Of a stretch of DNA of 64,000 nucleotides, positions 19,098 to 26,898 are shown one piece after another. The first letter of the stretch is position 1. Every line of letters begins with the position of its first letter. The position numbers and the translations under genes were made by a program. This stretch comes from Flavobacterium sp. JAD_PAG50586_2 (GTDB taxonomy: Bacteria > Bacteroidota > Bacteroidia > Flavobacteriales > Flavobacteriaceae), in assembly GCA_023213215.1 (NCBI GenBank), contig CP096136.1, forward strand, positions 1 to 64,000, given 5' to 3'. The notes beneath the pieces were generated by a model. The model ran no database searches, was not told the origin of the DNA, and was given only the letters and a program-made list of their open reading frames with translations.

Positions 19098-20621
19098 ATG
19101 AAAAAATTAGTACTATTATTTTTTACATTTAATTGTTTTGCACAAGCGCCCAGTATTTCTTGGGAGAAGACATATGGGGGAATAAAGTTTGAAAATGCCA
19201 ATGCATTGAAAAAAACTAATGATGGAGGATATATCATCGCTGGATATTCTACAACAGGTTTTGGAGGAAGCAGCAATTTTAATCAGATGGGACAGGATTG
19301 GTGGGTTATGAAAATAGATAGTCTTGGAGCTGTCATTTGGGAAAAAACTTATGGCGGTACAGGAGATGAACTTCTTTTCTCAATCAACCCTACGGCTGAT
19401 GGAGGTTATATCATGTCAGGGCATACCGGATCTTCAAATGGCGACGTCACTTCCAATCATGGAATGAATGATATTTGGGTAGTTAAAATTGATGGTATCG
19501 GTACAATCCAATGGCAAAAAACAATAGGAGGTTCTAACTTTGAAATTTCAGGCGATGCCGTGCAGTGTGCCGATGGAGGCTATTTGGTATGCGGTAGCAC
19601 AAGATCTCATGATGGAGATGCAGTGCTAAATCCAGCCGGATTTGACGACAATAGTTATATCATAAAACTCGATTCCTTTGGTGTGATCCAGTGGCAAAAG
19701 TTTTATGGAGGAACACTGGCAGATGCATTAAAAAAAATTGTGGAAGTAAATGATGGATTTGTTCTTTGCGGCATGACAACATCCAACGATATTAATGTTT
19801 CAGGAAACCACGGAGGTTTTGACTATTGGATTGTAAAAATTGACTCTTTAGGAAATTTATTATGGCAAAAAACCTTGGGTGGAACATTAAACGACAGTGC
19901 AATGGATATTGAAAAGACGAATGACGACGGTTTTATCGTGGCAGGCTATTCTTATTCGACAAATGGTAATATCACAGGAAATCATGGTGACGACGATGCC
20001 TGGATTGTTAAATTGAGTTCGGATGGAAATATTCAGTGGCAGCGAGCATATGGAGGTACAAACACTGACAGGGCATCAGATATAAGTGTTACAAGGGATG
20101 GTTATGCCTTCGCCGGTTACTCCTTATCCACAGACGGCGATGTAACTTCAAGTGTTGCCGGGTACCAGGGCTGGGTAGTAAAAATAGACAGCGCTGGAAA
20201 TTTAACATGGAATAAGACTCTGGGAGGATCTTCAAGTGAGTCGATGAATGGAATTGTCGAAATTACAGGTGGTTATGTTGTTGCCGGATATACTTCTTCT
20301 GCAAATGGAGATGTTACCATAAATCACGGGCAAGGTGATATGTGGGTAGTAAAATTAGCCCAGCAAGATTTGAGCAATAACCCTACAATAACTATACAAT
20401 TTTCTGTATTTCCCAATCCAGCCAAAAGCTTTCTTAACCTTCAAATGTCAAAAGATATTTTTATTGACAAGGTGACTATAACAGATTTAACAGGCAAAAT
20501 TATCATACAACAGACAAAAAACAACAATGTAATCAACACTGAAAATCTTTCAGGAGGAATCTATTTCATCCATGCATTCTCAGGAGAAAATAAATACCAA
20601 ACCAAATTTATAAAAGAATAA
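19098..20621 (+). CDS. T9SS type A secreted repeat protein
   Basis: A 507-residue secreted protein. A signal peptide ends at about FNCFAQ, residue 16. Seven or so repeats of 55-60 residues follow, each with a W.KTYGG start, a DGGYI.AGYT strand, a NGDVT.NHG turn and a WVVKID..G end, as in beta-propeller-like Bacteroidetes surface proteins. The C-terminus (FSVFPNPAKSFLNLQM through GGIYFIHAF and TKFIKE) is a type A sorting domain for export and surface anchoring by T9SS. Only 1 bp separates it from the downstream thioesterase of the catabolic cluster, so it may share a transcript although its function looks unrelated. Confidence 0.9.
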   Translation: MKKLVLLFFTFNCFAQAPSISWEKTYGGIKFENANALKKTNDGGYIIAGYSTTGFGGSSNFNQMGQDWWVMKIDSLGAVIWEKTYGGTGDELLFSINPTADGGYIMSGHTGSSNGDVTSNHGMNDIWVVKIDGIGTIQWQKTIGGSNFEISGDAVQCADGGYLVCGSTRSHDGDAVLNPAGFDDNSYIIKLDSFGVIQWQKFYGGTLADALKKIVEVNDGFVLCGMTTSNDINVSGNHGGFDYWIVKIDSLGNLLWQKTLGGTLNDSAMDIEKTNDDGFIVAGYSYSTNGNITGNHGDDDAWIVKLSSDGNIQWQRAYGGTNTDRASDISVTRDGYAFAGYSLSTDGDVTSSVAGYQGWVVKIDSAGNLTWNKTLGGSSSESMNGIVEITGGYVVAGYTSSANGDVTINHGQGDMWVVKLAQQDLSNNPTITIQFSVFPNPAKSFLNLQMSKDIFIDKVTITDLTGKIIIQQTKNNNVINTENLSGGIYFIHAFSGENKYQTKFIKE

Positions 20622-20622
20622 A

Positions 20623-21045
20623 ATGAACCAACCATTTACTAAACAAGAAAAAATCCGTTTCAAACATGTAGATTATGCCGGCATCGTCTTCTACCCAAGA
20701 TTCCTAGAAATGCTAAACGATTTAGTCGAAGACTGGTTCGAAGAAGCTTTAGACCGACCCTTCTCAAAAATCCATGAAACTAATGGAATTCCCACAGTTG
20801 ATCTGAAAGTACAATTTAAAAAAGCAGCACGTTTAGGAGAAACCTTGACCAAGAAACTCTGGGTTATCAATCTTGGCGGAGCTTCAGTAAACTGTGGTTT
20901 CCGTTTTGAAGATGAAAACGGGAAAACTTGCTTAGAAGGCGAAGTAACATTAGTAAACGTTGCCATCGCAGAAGACCGAAACAACATCAAGGCAGAACCA
21001 TTTAATGAAGATATGAAATCGAAGATCTCATCATTCAAAATTTAA
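20623..21045 (+). CDS. acyl-CoA thioesterase (4-hydroxybenzoyl-CoA thioesterase-like)
   Basis: A 140-residue hot-dog-fold thioesterase. The catalytic Asp is D17 in KHVDYAGIVFYPRFLEM, the active-site signature of the 4HBT group. In this context it probably hydrolyses the ring-hydroxylated aryl-CoA (gentisyl-CoA or 5-hydroxyanthraniloyl-CoA) to the free acid before ring cleavage. It restarts the catabolic gene order 1 bp after the T9SS gene. Confidence 0.87.
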   Translation: MNQPFTKQEKIRFKHVDYAGIVFYPRFLEMLNDLVEDWFEEALDRPFSKIHETNGIPTVDLKVQFKKAARLGETLTKKLWVINLGGASVNCGFRFEDENGKTCLEGEVTLVNVAIAEDRNNIKAEPFNEDMKSKISSFKI

Positions 21046-21073
21046 AATTCAAAATTTAAAATAATTTCTTGCA

Positions 21074-22054
21074 ATGGAGTTCAAAAAATTCAAAGCCGCC
21101 GCAGTACAAACTTCTCCCGTATTTCTAAATGTAGAAAAGACTATCGAAAAAGCGATTTCCTTTGTAAAGGAAGCCACTTCAAACGGAGCTAATTTAGTTG
21201 CTTTCCCTGAAGTTTTCGTAGCCGGCTATCCGTATTGGAACTGGATCATGACACCCGTTCAGGGAAGTAAATGGTATGAGCAATTATATAAATCAGCTGT
21301 AAAAACAGATGATGCCGTTATGCAGCCTTTGTATGATGCAGCAAAAAACCACAATTGCCATATCGTTATCGGAATCAACGAACGCGGTGACAGCTATGGC
21401 GAAATTTACAACACCAATCTAATCATCGACAACACCGGAAAACTAATTGGCAAACACCGAAAACTAGTGCCAACCTGGGCCGAAAAACTAACCTGGACAT
21501 CAGGCGATGGTTCTTCACTAAAGGTTTATGATACCGAAATTGGTCCACTCGGAACTTTAGCCTGTGGTGAAAATACGAATACTTTAGCGCGTTTCACTTT
21601 ACTTTCACAAGGCGAATTAATCCATATCGCCAATTATATTTCGCTTCCGGTTGCGCCACCCGATTACAATATGGCAGAAGCCATTAAGATTCGCGCAGCC
21701 GCACACTCATTCGAGGGAAAATTGTTTACGATTGTTTCGTGTTCGACAATATCCAAAGAAATTATGGATGCATTAAAAGGTGACGTTCCCAATGTGGAAG
21801 AATTGCTTACGCGAAAAAACTCGGCTTTCTCCGGAATCATCGGGCCAAATGGAGCTGTAGTAGGAGAACCTTTAATTGATGAAGAAGGAATTGTATACGC
21901 CGATATCGATTTGGAAAAATGCATCCAACCTAAACAAATGCATGATATATTGGGGCACTACAACCGCTTTGACATTTTTGATTTAAGGGTGAATATTGCT
22001 CCTACCAGAAAAATTACTTTTATTGACAATCACGAAGAATTTAATAAAAAATAG
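21074..22054 (+). CDS. nitrilase (carbon-nitrogen hydrolase family)
   Basis: A 326-residue nitrilase-superfamily enzyme with the Glu-Lys-Cys triad: E46 in FPEVFVAGYP, K130 in GKHRKLVPTW and C164 in LACGENTNTL. The CGEN motif and the length point to branch-1 nitrilases (nitrile to carboxylic acid plus ammonia) rather than amidases. It sits between the thioesterase and the dioxygenase, 1 bp before the latter. It may generate the aromatic acid from an aryl nitrile, or act on a nitrogen-bearing ring-cleavage intermediate. Substrate is undetermined. Confidence 0.88.
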   Translation: MEFKKFKAAAVQTSPVFLNVEKTIEKAISFVKEATSNGANLVAFPEVFVAGYPYWNWIMTPVQGSKWYEQLYKSAVKTDDAVMQPLYDAAKNHNCHIVIGINERGDSYGEIYNTNLIIDNTGKLIGKHRKLVPTWAEKLTWTSGDGSSLKVYDTEIGPLGTLACGENTNTLARFTLLSQGELIHIANYISLPVAPPDYNMAEAIKIRAAAHSFEGKLFTIVSCSTISKEIMDALKGDVPNVEELLTRKNSAFSGIIGPNGAVVGEPLIDEEGIVYADIDLEKCIQPKQMHDILGHYNRFDIFDLRVNIAPTRKITFIDNHEEFNKK

Positions 22055-22055
22055 T

Positions 22056-23159
22056 ATGAACGAAAATCATTCAGACGACCAAATTGGAAGAGCCAGGGTT
22101 CAGGACTCACCCGAATTACAGGCTTACTATAAAGAACTAGAAACCCTGGGAGCTGGCGCTCTATGGACGGTCGCCAACGATATCGAACCATGGGAACCAA
22201 GAAGTTCATCAGTTCCTATGCTTTGGAAATATGAAAACCTACGCGAATTAGTCCTAAAATCATCCGAATTGGTAACCCCAGAACAAGCCGGACGAAGAGT
22301 AGTTTATCTCGTGAACGACAATCGAAAGGATGTTTCAGCAGCTGTAGGCTGGCTATACACAGGAATCCAGGTTACACGCCCGGGCGAAAGCACTTCGGCA
22401 CACCGACACAAAGCCTCAGCCCTACGTTTTATTATGGAAGGCGCTGGCGGATATACGGTTGTGGATGGCAATAAAATTACCTTTGAAATCAATGATTTTG
22501 TCATTACGCCTAATTCAACCTGGCACGAACACGGAGTTGCAGCCGATGGAAAAACGTGTATCTGGCAGGATGGGTTGGATATCCCTTTAGTAAATGCTTT
22601 GGAAGCAAATGATTATGCGGTTTTTGATGGAAAGCAGCCTTTGACTAACGAAGTGAATTTCTCTCCTATAACTTACGGATGCGCCGGATTGCTTCCTGCA
22701 GATAAAGTTTGGGACAAACCTTATTCGCCATTGTTTAAATATTCGTGGAAAAATGTTTATTCCGCTTTGCTTGAATCCCTAAAGGTAAATGAAGTACATC
22801 CTATTGATGGAATCCTAATGCACTACTCCAATCCGCAAACGGGTGGCCACGTAATGCAGACGATGGGTGCATCAATGCAATTGCTTCCTGCCGGATTCAA
22901 CGGCAAAGCACATAAACATACTGGTTCTTTTGTCTACCAATGTGCCAAAGGAAACGGCTATTCCATCATCAACGGACAGCGCTTTGATTGGAAAGAACGC
23001 GACATTTTCTGCGTTCCATCCTGGGCATGGCATGAGCATCACAATGCTTCCAATACAGAAGATGCCTGCCTGTTTTCGTTTAACGATTTGCCGGTAATTG
23101 AAGCTTTAGGATTATATCAGTGGAAAGAATATAAAGATAACGACGGATATCAACTTTAA
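22056..23159 (+). CDS. gentisate 1,2-dioxygenase-like bicupin
   Basis: A 367-residue double-cupin protein; the ATG at 22056, 1 bp after the nitrilase stop, is chosen over an upstream in-frame start. The N-terminal cupin has metal-binding histidines H116 and H118 (AHRHKASALRFIMEG) and H157/H159 (TWHEHG). The second cupin has AHKHTGSFVYQCAKG and WAWHEHHN. The family opens gentisate between C1 and C2 to maleylpyruvate using Fe(II), and relatives accept salicylate or 5-substituted analogues. The neighbouring hydrolase and maleate isomerase fit this product. Confidence 0.9.
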   Translation: MNENHSDDQIGRARVQDSPELQAYYKELETLGAGALWTVANDIEPWEPRSSSVPMLWKYENLRELVLKSSELVTPEQAGRRVVYLVNDNRKDVSAAVGWLYTGIQVTRPGESTSAHRHKASALRFIMEGAGGYTVVDGNKITFEINDFVITPNSTWHEHGVAADGKTCIWQDGLDIPLVNALEANDYAVFDGKQPLTNEVNFSPITYGCAGLLPADKVWDKPYSPLFKYSWKNVYSALLESLKVNEVHPIDGILMHYSNPQTGGHVMQTMGASMQLLPAGFNGKAHKHTGSFVYQCAKGNGYSIINGQRFDWKERDIFCVPSWAWHEHHNASNTEDACLFSFNDLPVIEALGLYQWKEYKDNDGYQL

Positions 23160-23163
23160 ATAA

Positions 23164-23187
23164 AACTTTGCAACTTTGCAACTTTCA
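23164..23187 (+). repeat. octamer-periodic intergenic repeat (copy 1)
   Basis: Three units of AACTTTGC-like sequence with an 8-bp period, directly after the dioxygenase stop codon. The same periodic pattern occurs at 25378-25440, 53893-53935 and 59031-59067. Confidence 0.65.
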
Positions 23188-23195
23188 ATAAAAAA

Positions 23196-24107
23196 ATGAA
23201 ACTACTTACATACAAAACAAACGACAACGAAGAACAACGTCTCGGATTTATCCACAATAACCAGGTAATCGACATGGAGGATTTTGGTGAAATATCTAAC
23301 TTCCCATTACCGTCAAGCATGCTTGAACTTATTGATATGGGATTTGAATTGGTGGAAGAATTAAATGACATGCTCGAAAACACAGAGCCAGCATTCTTGG
23401 AGGAAATCGCATACGAAATAGATGAAGTTATTTTCCTTGCTCCTATTCCGAAACCAAGGAAAAACATCATTGGAATTGGCTTGAATTATACCGAACATGT
23501 TGCCGAAAGTGCCAAAACATTGGACACCACAGGAAAACTTCCTCAAAAACCAATCATCTTTTCAAAACCACCAACAACAGTTACTGCCACCAATACTGAC
23601 ATCATTAAGAACACCAAACTTACCTCACAACTGGATTGGGAAGTAGAACTGGCTGTCGTTATAGGTAAAAAAGGGAAGTACGTTCCAAAAGCAAATGCCA
23701 TGGATTATGTTTTTGGATATACCGTAATCAATGATATTTCGGCACGTGACTGCCGGCGTGAAGGGCAATGGATTGTTTCCAAAGGGCAGGATACTTTTGC
23801 ACCAATGGGACCTATTTTGGTTACCAAAGACGAAATCAAAAACCCACATGACCTGAACTTGTCGTTAACAGTTAATGGCATTGAAAAACAAAAGTCGAAC
23901 ACCAAGTTCCTATTGTTTAGCATCGATGATCTGATTGAAGATTTGAGTACGGTTTTCACATTAGAACCCGGCGATATCATTGCAACCGGAACTCCATCCG
24001 GAGTTGGCGCAGGTCGTGATCCTCAGGAATGGCTTTACGATGGCGATGTGATTGAAGCGACGGTTGAAGGCATTGGAACGATTGTGAATACGGTTAGGGA
24101 GATCTAG
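23196..24107 (+). CDS. fumarylacetoacetate hydrolase family protein (maleyl-/fumarylpyruvate hydrolase)
   Basis: A 303-residue FAH-fold hydrolase. KPRKNIIGIGLNYTEHVAE opens the catalytic domain, LDWEVELAVVIG and VINDISARD supply metal-binding Glu and Asp, and GDIIATGTPSGVGAGRDP closes the site. It should cleave the acylpyruvate from ring opening into pyruvate and a C4 dicarboxylate. As no maleylpyruvate isomerase is encoded here but a maleate isomerase is, direct hydrolysis of maleylpyruvate to maleate is the better guess. Confidence 0.9.
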   Translation: MKLLTYKTNDNEEQRLGFIHNNQVIDMEDFGEISNFPLPSSMLELIDMGFELVEELNDMLENTEPAFLEEIAYEIDEVIFLAPIPKPRKNIIGIGLNYTEHVAESAKTLDTTGKLPQKPIIFSKPPTTVTATNTDIIKNTKLTSQLDWEVELAVVIGKKGKYVPKANAMDYVFGYTVINDISARDCRREGQWIVSKGQDTFAPMGPILVTKDEIKNPHDLNLSLTVNGIEKQKSNTKFLLFSIDDLIEDLSTVFTLEPGDIIATGTPSGVGAGRDPQEWLYDGDVIEATVEGIGTIVNTVREI

Positions 24108-24109
24108 AA

Positions 24110-24615
24110 ATGAGCGTTGAATACAAATACAACCCAAATCTTTCCCTAAATTTAATTTACCGATTGAAATGGTTTTATCTGCAGTATTCATTATTGGTAA
24201 CATTCCTGTTTTTATTAGCTTTTTACAAGAATATTTCAGTAAACGTGACAATAATAGTCATCAGCTTTTTTCGATACCATTGCTTTTACAGCTAATTTTG
24301 CACCTAAATTACTATTTCCACGATAAAGATTCTATCTTGACAATTGATTACACAAACAAGGTAATAACACTAACAAACAATTCCGGAACAACAGCAATTC
24401 CTTTTGATGAAATTAAGGAAATGATTTATTATAAAGGAGGAATGAGTGAAGAGAAATGGGGGAGATATGTTATTCCGTCAAATTTTTATCATTATACAGT
24501 AATTAAGAACAACAAAGGTGCGAAGATTATCTTTACCGATTTTATCTTAAGGGATTTTAATCTTGCAAAAATTAAAAAGAGAATCAATACCCGTCCACTA
24601 CTAAATCTTACATAA
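24110..24615 (+). CDS. small membrane protein, unknown function (frameshifted)
   Basis: Starts at the ATG at 24110 (MSVEYKYNPNLSLNLIYRLK), and the frame switches in the T4 run at 24173-24176. Adding one T joins KWFLSAVFIIGNIPVFISFL to the downstream frame and yields about 168 residues. Two N-terminal membrane segments are followed by a soluble part (ILTIDYTNKVITLTNN, AIPFDEIKEMIYY) resembling a PH-like beta domain. The stop abuts the maleate isomerase start with no gap. I do not recognise a named family. Confidence 0.6.
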
Positions 24616-25365
24616 ATGAAAAAATACAGAATAGGTCAAATAGTACCATCATCCAATGTTACCATGGAAACAGAAATTCCAGCTGTTTTCCGATCGCGTG
24701 AAACTATTTTGCCCGAACGATTTACTTTCCATTCGAGCCGAATGAGAATGAAAAAGGTAACCAAGGAAGAGCTTGAAGCCATGGATGCCATGAGCCTAAA
24801 ATGTGCTCAGGAATTATCTGATGCACACGTTGACGTTATGGGATACGCCTGTCTTGTTGCCATTATGAGTATGGGACGAGGGTATCATTGTGTTTCGGAA
24901 GTTAACCTGCATCAGGAAACCATAGCCAATGATTTTCCCACGCCTATCGTGACTTCAGCCGGAGCTTTGATAAACGGGCTAAGGGTTTTGGGAGCCAAAA
25001 AAGTTGCAATAATTACACCTTATATGCGCCCGTTAACGGATATGGTTGTCGATTATATCGAACACCAAGGCTTTGAAGTCGTAGACAGCATTGCTTTGGA
25101 AATTCCTGATAACTTAGAAGTAGCAGCACAAAATCCAATGAACCTATTGGAAATCTATAAGCGATTGGATTTAACCGGAGTTGATGTTTTGGTAGCTTCC
25201 GCATGCGTGCAGATGCCCTCTTTAGAAGCGATTGATTTGCTCCAGGCAGAAATCGGAATTCCTGTAACTTCGGCAGCAGTCTGCACCACATACGAAATGA
25301 TGAAGAAACTCGGTATCGAAGCTAAGTCTGCTATTGGAGGGGAATTGCTTAACGGAAAGTATTAA
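24616..25365 (+). CDS. maleate cis-trans isomerase (Asp/Glu racemase superfamily)
   Basis: A 249-residue enzyme with the maleate isomerase pattern: RIGQIVPSSNVTMETEIPAV at the N-terminus, a first catalytic Cys at C79 (MGYACLVAIMSMGRGYH) and a second at C197 (VASACVQMPS). Two-cysteine chemistry isomerises maleate to fumarate without cofactor. An arylmalonate decarboxylase or other racemase-family role is less likely because both Cys contexts fit maleate isomerase. It completes a route from the ring to fumarate plus pyruvate. A hairpin-forming octamer repeat follows and may terminate the operon. Confidence 0.87.
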   Translation: MKKYRIGQIVPSSNVTMETEIPAVFRSRETILPERFTFHSSRMRMKKVTKEELEAMDAMSLKCAQELSDAHVDVMGYACLVAIMSMGRGYHCVSEVNLHQETIANDFPTPIVTSAGALINGLRVLGAKKVAIITPYMRPLTDMVVDYIEHQGFEVVDSIALEIPDNLEVAAQNPMNLLEIYKRLDLTGVDVLVASACVQMPSLEAIDLLQAEIGIPVTSAAVCTTYEMMKKLGIEAKSAIGGELLNGKY

Positions 25366-25377
25366 ACTCTAAATTAT

Positions 25378-25440
25378 AGTACAAAGTTCCAAAGTCGCAG
25401 AGTTAAAATACTTTGCTGCTTTGGAACTTTGCTACTTTCC
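25378..25440 (+). repeat. octamer repeats arranged as a long hairpin (copy 2)
   Basis: Two octamer-periodic blocks in opposite orientation. CAAAGTTCCAAAG (25382-25394) is the exact complement of CTTTGGAACTTTG (25419-25431), giving a 13-bp stem that extends imperfectly on both sides. It lies 12 bp after the maleate isomerase stop and could act as a terminator or mRNA-stabilising hairpin. Confidence 0.7.
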
Positions 25441-25498
25441 ATTAATATCTTATAACATTTTACCATAATTCCGTAAGAATCAACGCTGGGTCCTTTCC

Positions 25499-25506
25499 TA
25501 ACTTTG
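25499..25506 (+). promoter_or_regulatory. candidate -7 promoter element
   Basis: TAACTTTG fits TAnnTTTG and lies 17 bp before the start of the 77-residue hydrophilic protein. No clear TTG -33 element was seen at the usual spacing. Confidence 0.5.
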
Positions 25507-25523
25507 ACAAAAAACTCATCATT

Positions 25524-25757
25524 ATGGCAAATTTAAATAATGGTGCTTCCGGAAAAGGAAATCCGGGTCACCGACACGACGGACAGAAAGACTACCAAAA
25601 TTCCAATCAGCGAAATCCTGATAATGTAAGGAACAGCACCCGAGACCATCGCTACAAAGAACACGACGAAACAGCAACAAACGATGCTAACTTTGAGAAC
25701 GGCAAACCGACAGTTGATTTGCAATTGGATGACAAAGACCAAAACGTTGAGTCCTAA
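25524..25757 (+). CDS. small hydrophilic protein, unknown
   Basis: A 77-residue, very polar protein rich in N, D, G, K, H and R (MANLNNGASGKGNPGHRHDG, NPDNVRNSTRDHRYKEHDE). It has no hydrophobic core, signal peptide or cysteine, so it is probably intrinsically disordered. It has its own -7-like element. Composition recalls stress-related hydrophilins, but I cannot assign a family. Confidence 0.6.
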   Translation: MANLNNGASGKGNPGHRHDGQKDYQNSNQRNPDNVRNSTRDHRYKEHDETATNDANFENGKPTVDLQLDDKDQNVES

Positions 25758-25788
25758 TTAAGTATTATCTAACCAAACACAAAACCAT

Positions 25789-25905
25789 ATGAACGGACTA
25801 TTCAAAACACTCATCGCCGGATTCACGGCAAAGAAACTAGGCGGAGGATGCCTATCCATGATTATAATTTTTATAATTGTTTACTGGCTGCTTGGAAAAT
25901 TCTAG
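25789..25905 (+). CDS. 38-aa single-TM protein
   Basis: An ATG at 25789 and TAG at 25903-25905 give 38 residues: an amphipathic start (MNGLFKTLIAGFTAKKLGGG) and one membrane helix (CLSMIIIFIIVYWLLGKF). It lies 31 bp after the hydrophilic protein and just before the tmRNA promoter. The coherent TM segment with the short polar ends supports a real gene, but no homologue can be named. Confidence 0.55.
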   Translation: MNGLFKTLIAGFTAKKLGGGCLSMIIIFIIVYWLLGKF

Positions 25906-25915
25906 ACAAATAGAT

Positions 25916-25923
25916 TACCTTTG
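25916..25923 (+). promoter_or_regulatory. -7 promoter element of ssrA
   Basis: TACCTTTG fits TAnnTTTG and lies 10 bp before the mature 5' end of tmRNA. Confidence 0.65.
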
Positions 25924-25933
25924 CATAACAATT

Positions 25934-26329
25934 GGGGTCGACTGGTTTTGACAGCAAGTCGAATTGAATTGTAAGCACGTCGAGCATTGTACCTTTTGCT
26001 CGTAAATCCAAAGGCACAAACTTATAAACGGCGAAAATAACTACGCTTTAGCTGCATAATCCGAATTATAGTAAGATTAAGCCACGTCCCTACTAGGTAG
26101 GGAAGCTGGATTCTCCTCAACAGCCCTGGTTTATGGCGTTTGATCCTGGAGAACCGTAAAAGTAAACCTAGGAAAGGTAATGTTCTGAATCCTTTCTGAC
26201 ACTGATAGAGCTAAGCATCGGGTCGCTGTCTTTGGCAAAACCCAGTGTCGAAAACCTAATCAGAGACTAAACGTGTAGAAAGCTCTTTAGTTGCTTGTTT
26301 GGACGGGAGTTCGACTCTCCCCGACTCCA
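25934..26329 (+). ncRNA. ssrA: tmRNA
   Basis: Transfer-messenger RNA, which rescues stalled ribosomes. The 5' end GGGGTCGACTGG pairs with the 3' end CGACTCC-A to form the tRNA-like acceptor stem with one G-U pair, and the T arm GGGAGTTCGACTCTCC is present near the 3' end. The tag reading frame at 26030-26059 encodes GENNYALAA followed by TAA, the flavobacterial-type degradation tag. The terminal CCA is not encoded. Its 3' 16 nt and downstream terminator recur twice further on, as listed below. Confidence 0.96.
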
Positions 26330-26363
26330 CATCAAGCGCAATTTTGTATTGCGGCTTTGAATG

Positions 26364-26398
26364 AAAAAATCCACCAAGTTTACTTGAGTGGATTTTTT
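26364..26398 (+). terminator. tmRNA terminator
   Basis: AAAAAATCCAC pairs with GTGGATTTTTT across a 13-nt loop region, and the T run follows. It lies about 35 bp after the tmRNA 3' end. Confidence 0.8.
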
Positions 26399-26523
26399 CG
26401 TTTAAAGACGTCTGACTCGCAGAGGCAGTAAAATTGCATTTGCAATTTTGGAATAACAGAGATGAGCTTAGCTACTCTCCCCGACTCCACATCAAGCGTA
26501 ATTTTTTATTACGGCTTTAAATG

Positions 26524-26558
26524 AAAAAATCCACCAATTTTAATTGAGTGGATTTTTT
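26524..26558 (+). terminator. second copy of the tmRNA terminator
   Basis: The same AAAAAATCCAC/GTGGATTTTTT hairpin as at 26364-26398, inside the second 160-bp repeat unit. No gene precedes it, so it is a duplicated fossil. Confidence 0.7.
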
Positions 26559-26689
26559 CGTTTAAAGACGTCTGCCTTGCAGAGGCAGTAAATTGCATTT
26601 GCAATTTTGGAATAACAGAGATGAGCGTAGCTACTCTCCCCGACTCCACAGAATATCCTTCCATCGGCGGGATTTTTCTTTTTATATAG

Positions 26690-26842
26690 AATCCATCGCA
26701 ATTTCAGGAGCGGCACATCCCATACCTCTCGACTCCCCTCCCGCTATCCGTTCCAATCTTTTTTATTGTTCGTCACCCTGAGTGCAGTCGAAGGGCTTTT
26801 TTTAACAATAAAAAGGATTTCCACTACTATCGGGGCTAAAGA
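26690..26842 (-). ncRNA. candidate structured intergenic RNA (Flavo-1-like element)
   Basis: Read on the minus strand, it has AGCCCCGATAGTAGTGGAAA, a 16-bp stem (26804-26819 with 26755-26770, one G-U), then GGAACGGATAGCGGGAG and GCCGCTCCTGAAATTGCGA. The combination of a GCCCCGATAG box, a variable long hairpin and a GGATAGCGGG box recurs in Flavobacterium intergenic regions as I recall, and may correspond to the Flavo-1 RNA class. The hairpin loop carries a dispersed repeat. The end points are approximate. Confidence 0.5.
26772..26796 (+). repeat. dispersed repeat copy in the loop of the candidate RNA hairpin
   Basis: GTCACCCTGAGTGCAGTCGA with GGGC downstream, 20 of 25 identical to the copy inside the monooxygenase-reductase gene at 14652-14676. 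It occupies the loop between the 16-bp arms at 26755-26770 and 26804-26819. Confidence 0.75.
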
Positions 26843-26898
26843 CAACGTTTTGTCTTTCTCAAAAAATATAAAACTATACCGCTATATCTTATTCCGTT

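Larger units (their letters stand above)
26314..26650 (+). repeat. tandem copies of the tmRNA 3' end plus terminator (about 160-bp unit)
   Basis: ACTCTCCCCGACTCCACA occurs at 26314-26331 (end of ssrA), 26474-26491 and 26633-26650, at spacings of 160 and 159 bp. The two intervening units are highly similar and include a hairpin terminator, a GTTTAAAGACGTCTG block and an AAATTGCATTTGCAATTT palindrome. After the third copy the sequence diverges. The layout resembles serial attachment-site duplications at the ssrA 3' end, but no integrase gene is present. Confidence 0.8.

Noticed and set aside
26314..26650. Integrated prophage or genomic island at ssrA
   Set aside because: Only the 3'-end copies and terminators are present; no integrase, phage or mobility gene follows.
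26593..26781. 62-aa ORF after the tmRNA repeats
   Set aside because: It crosses repeat units and the candidate RNA element, with no protein-like composition.
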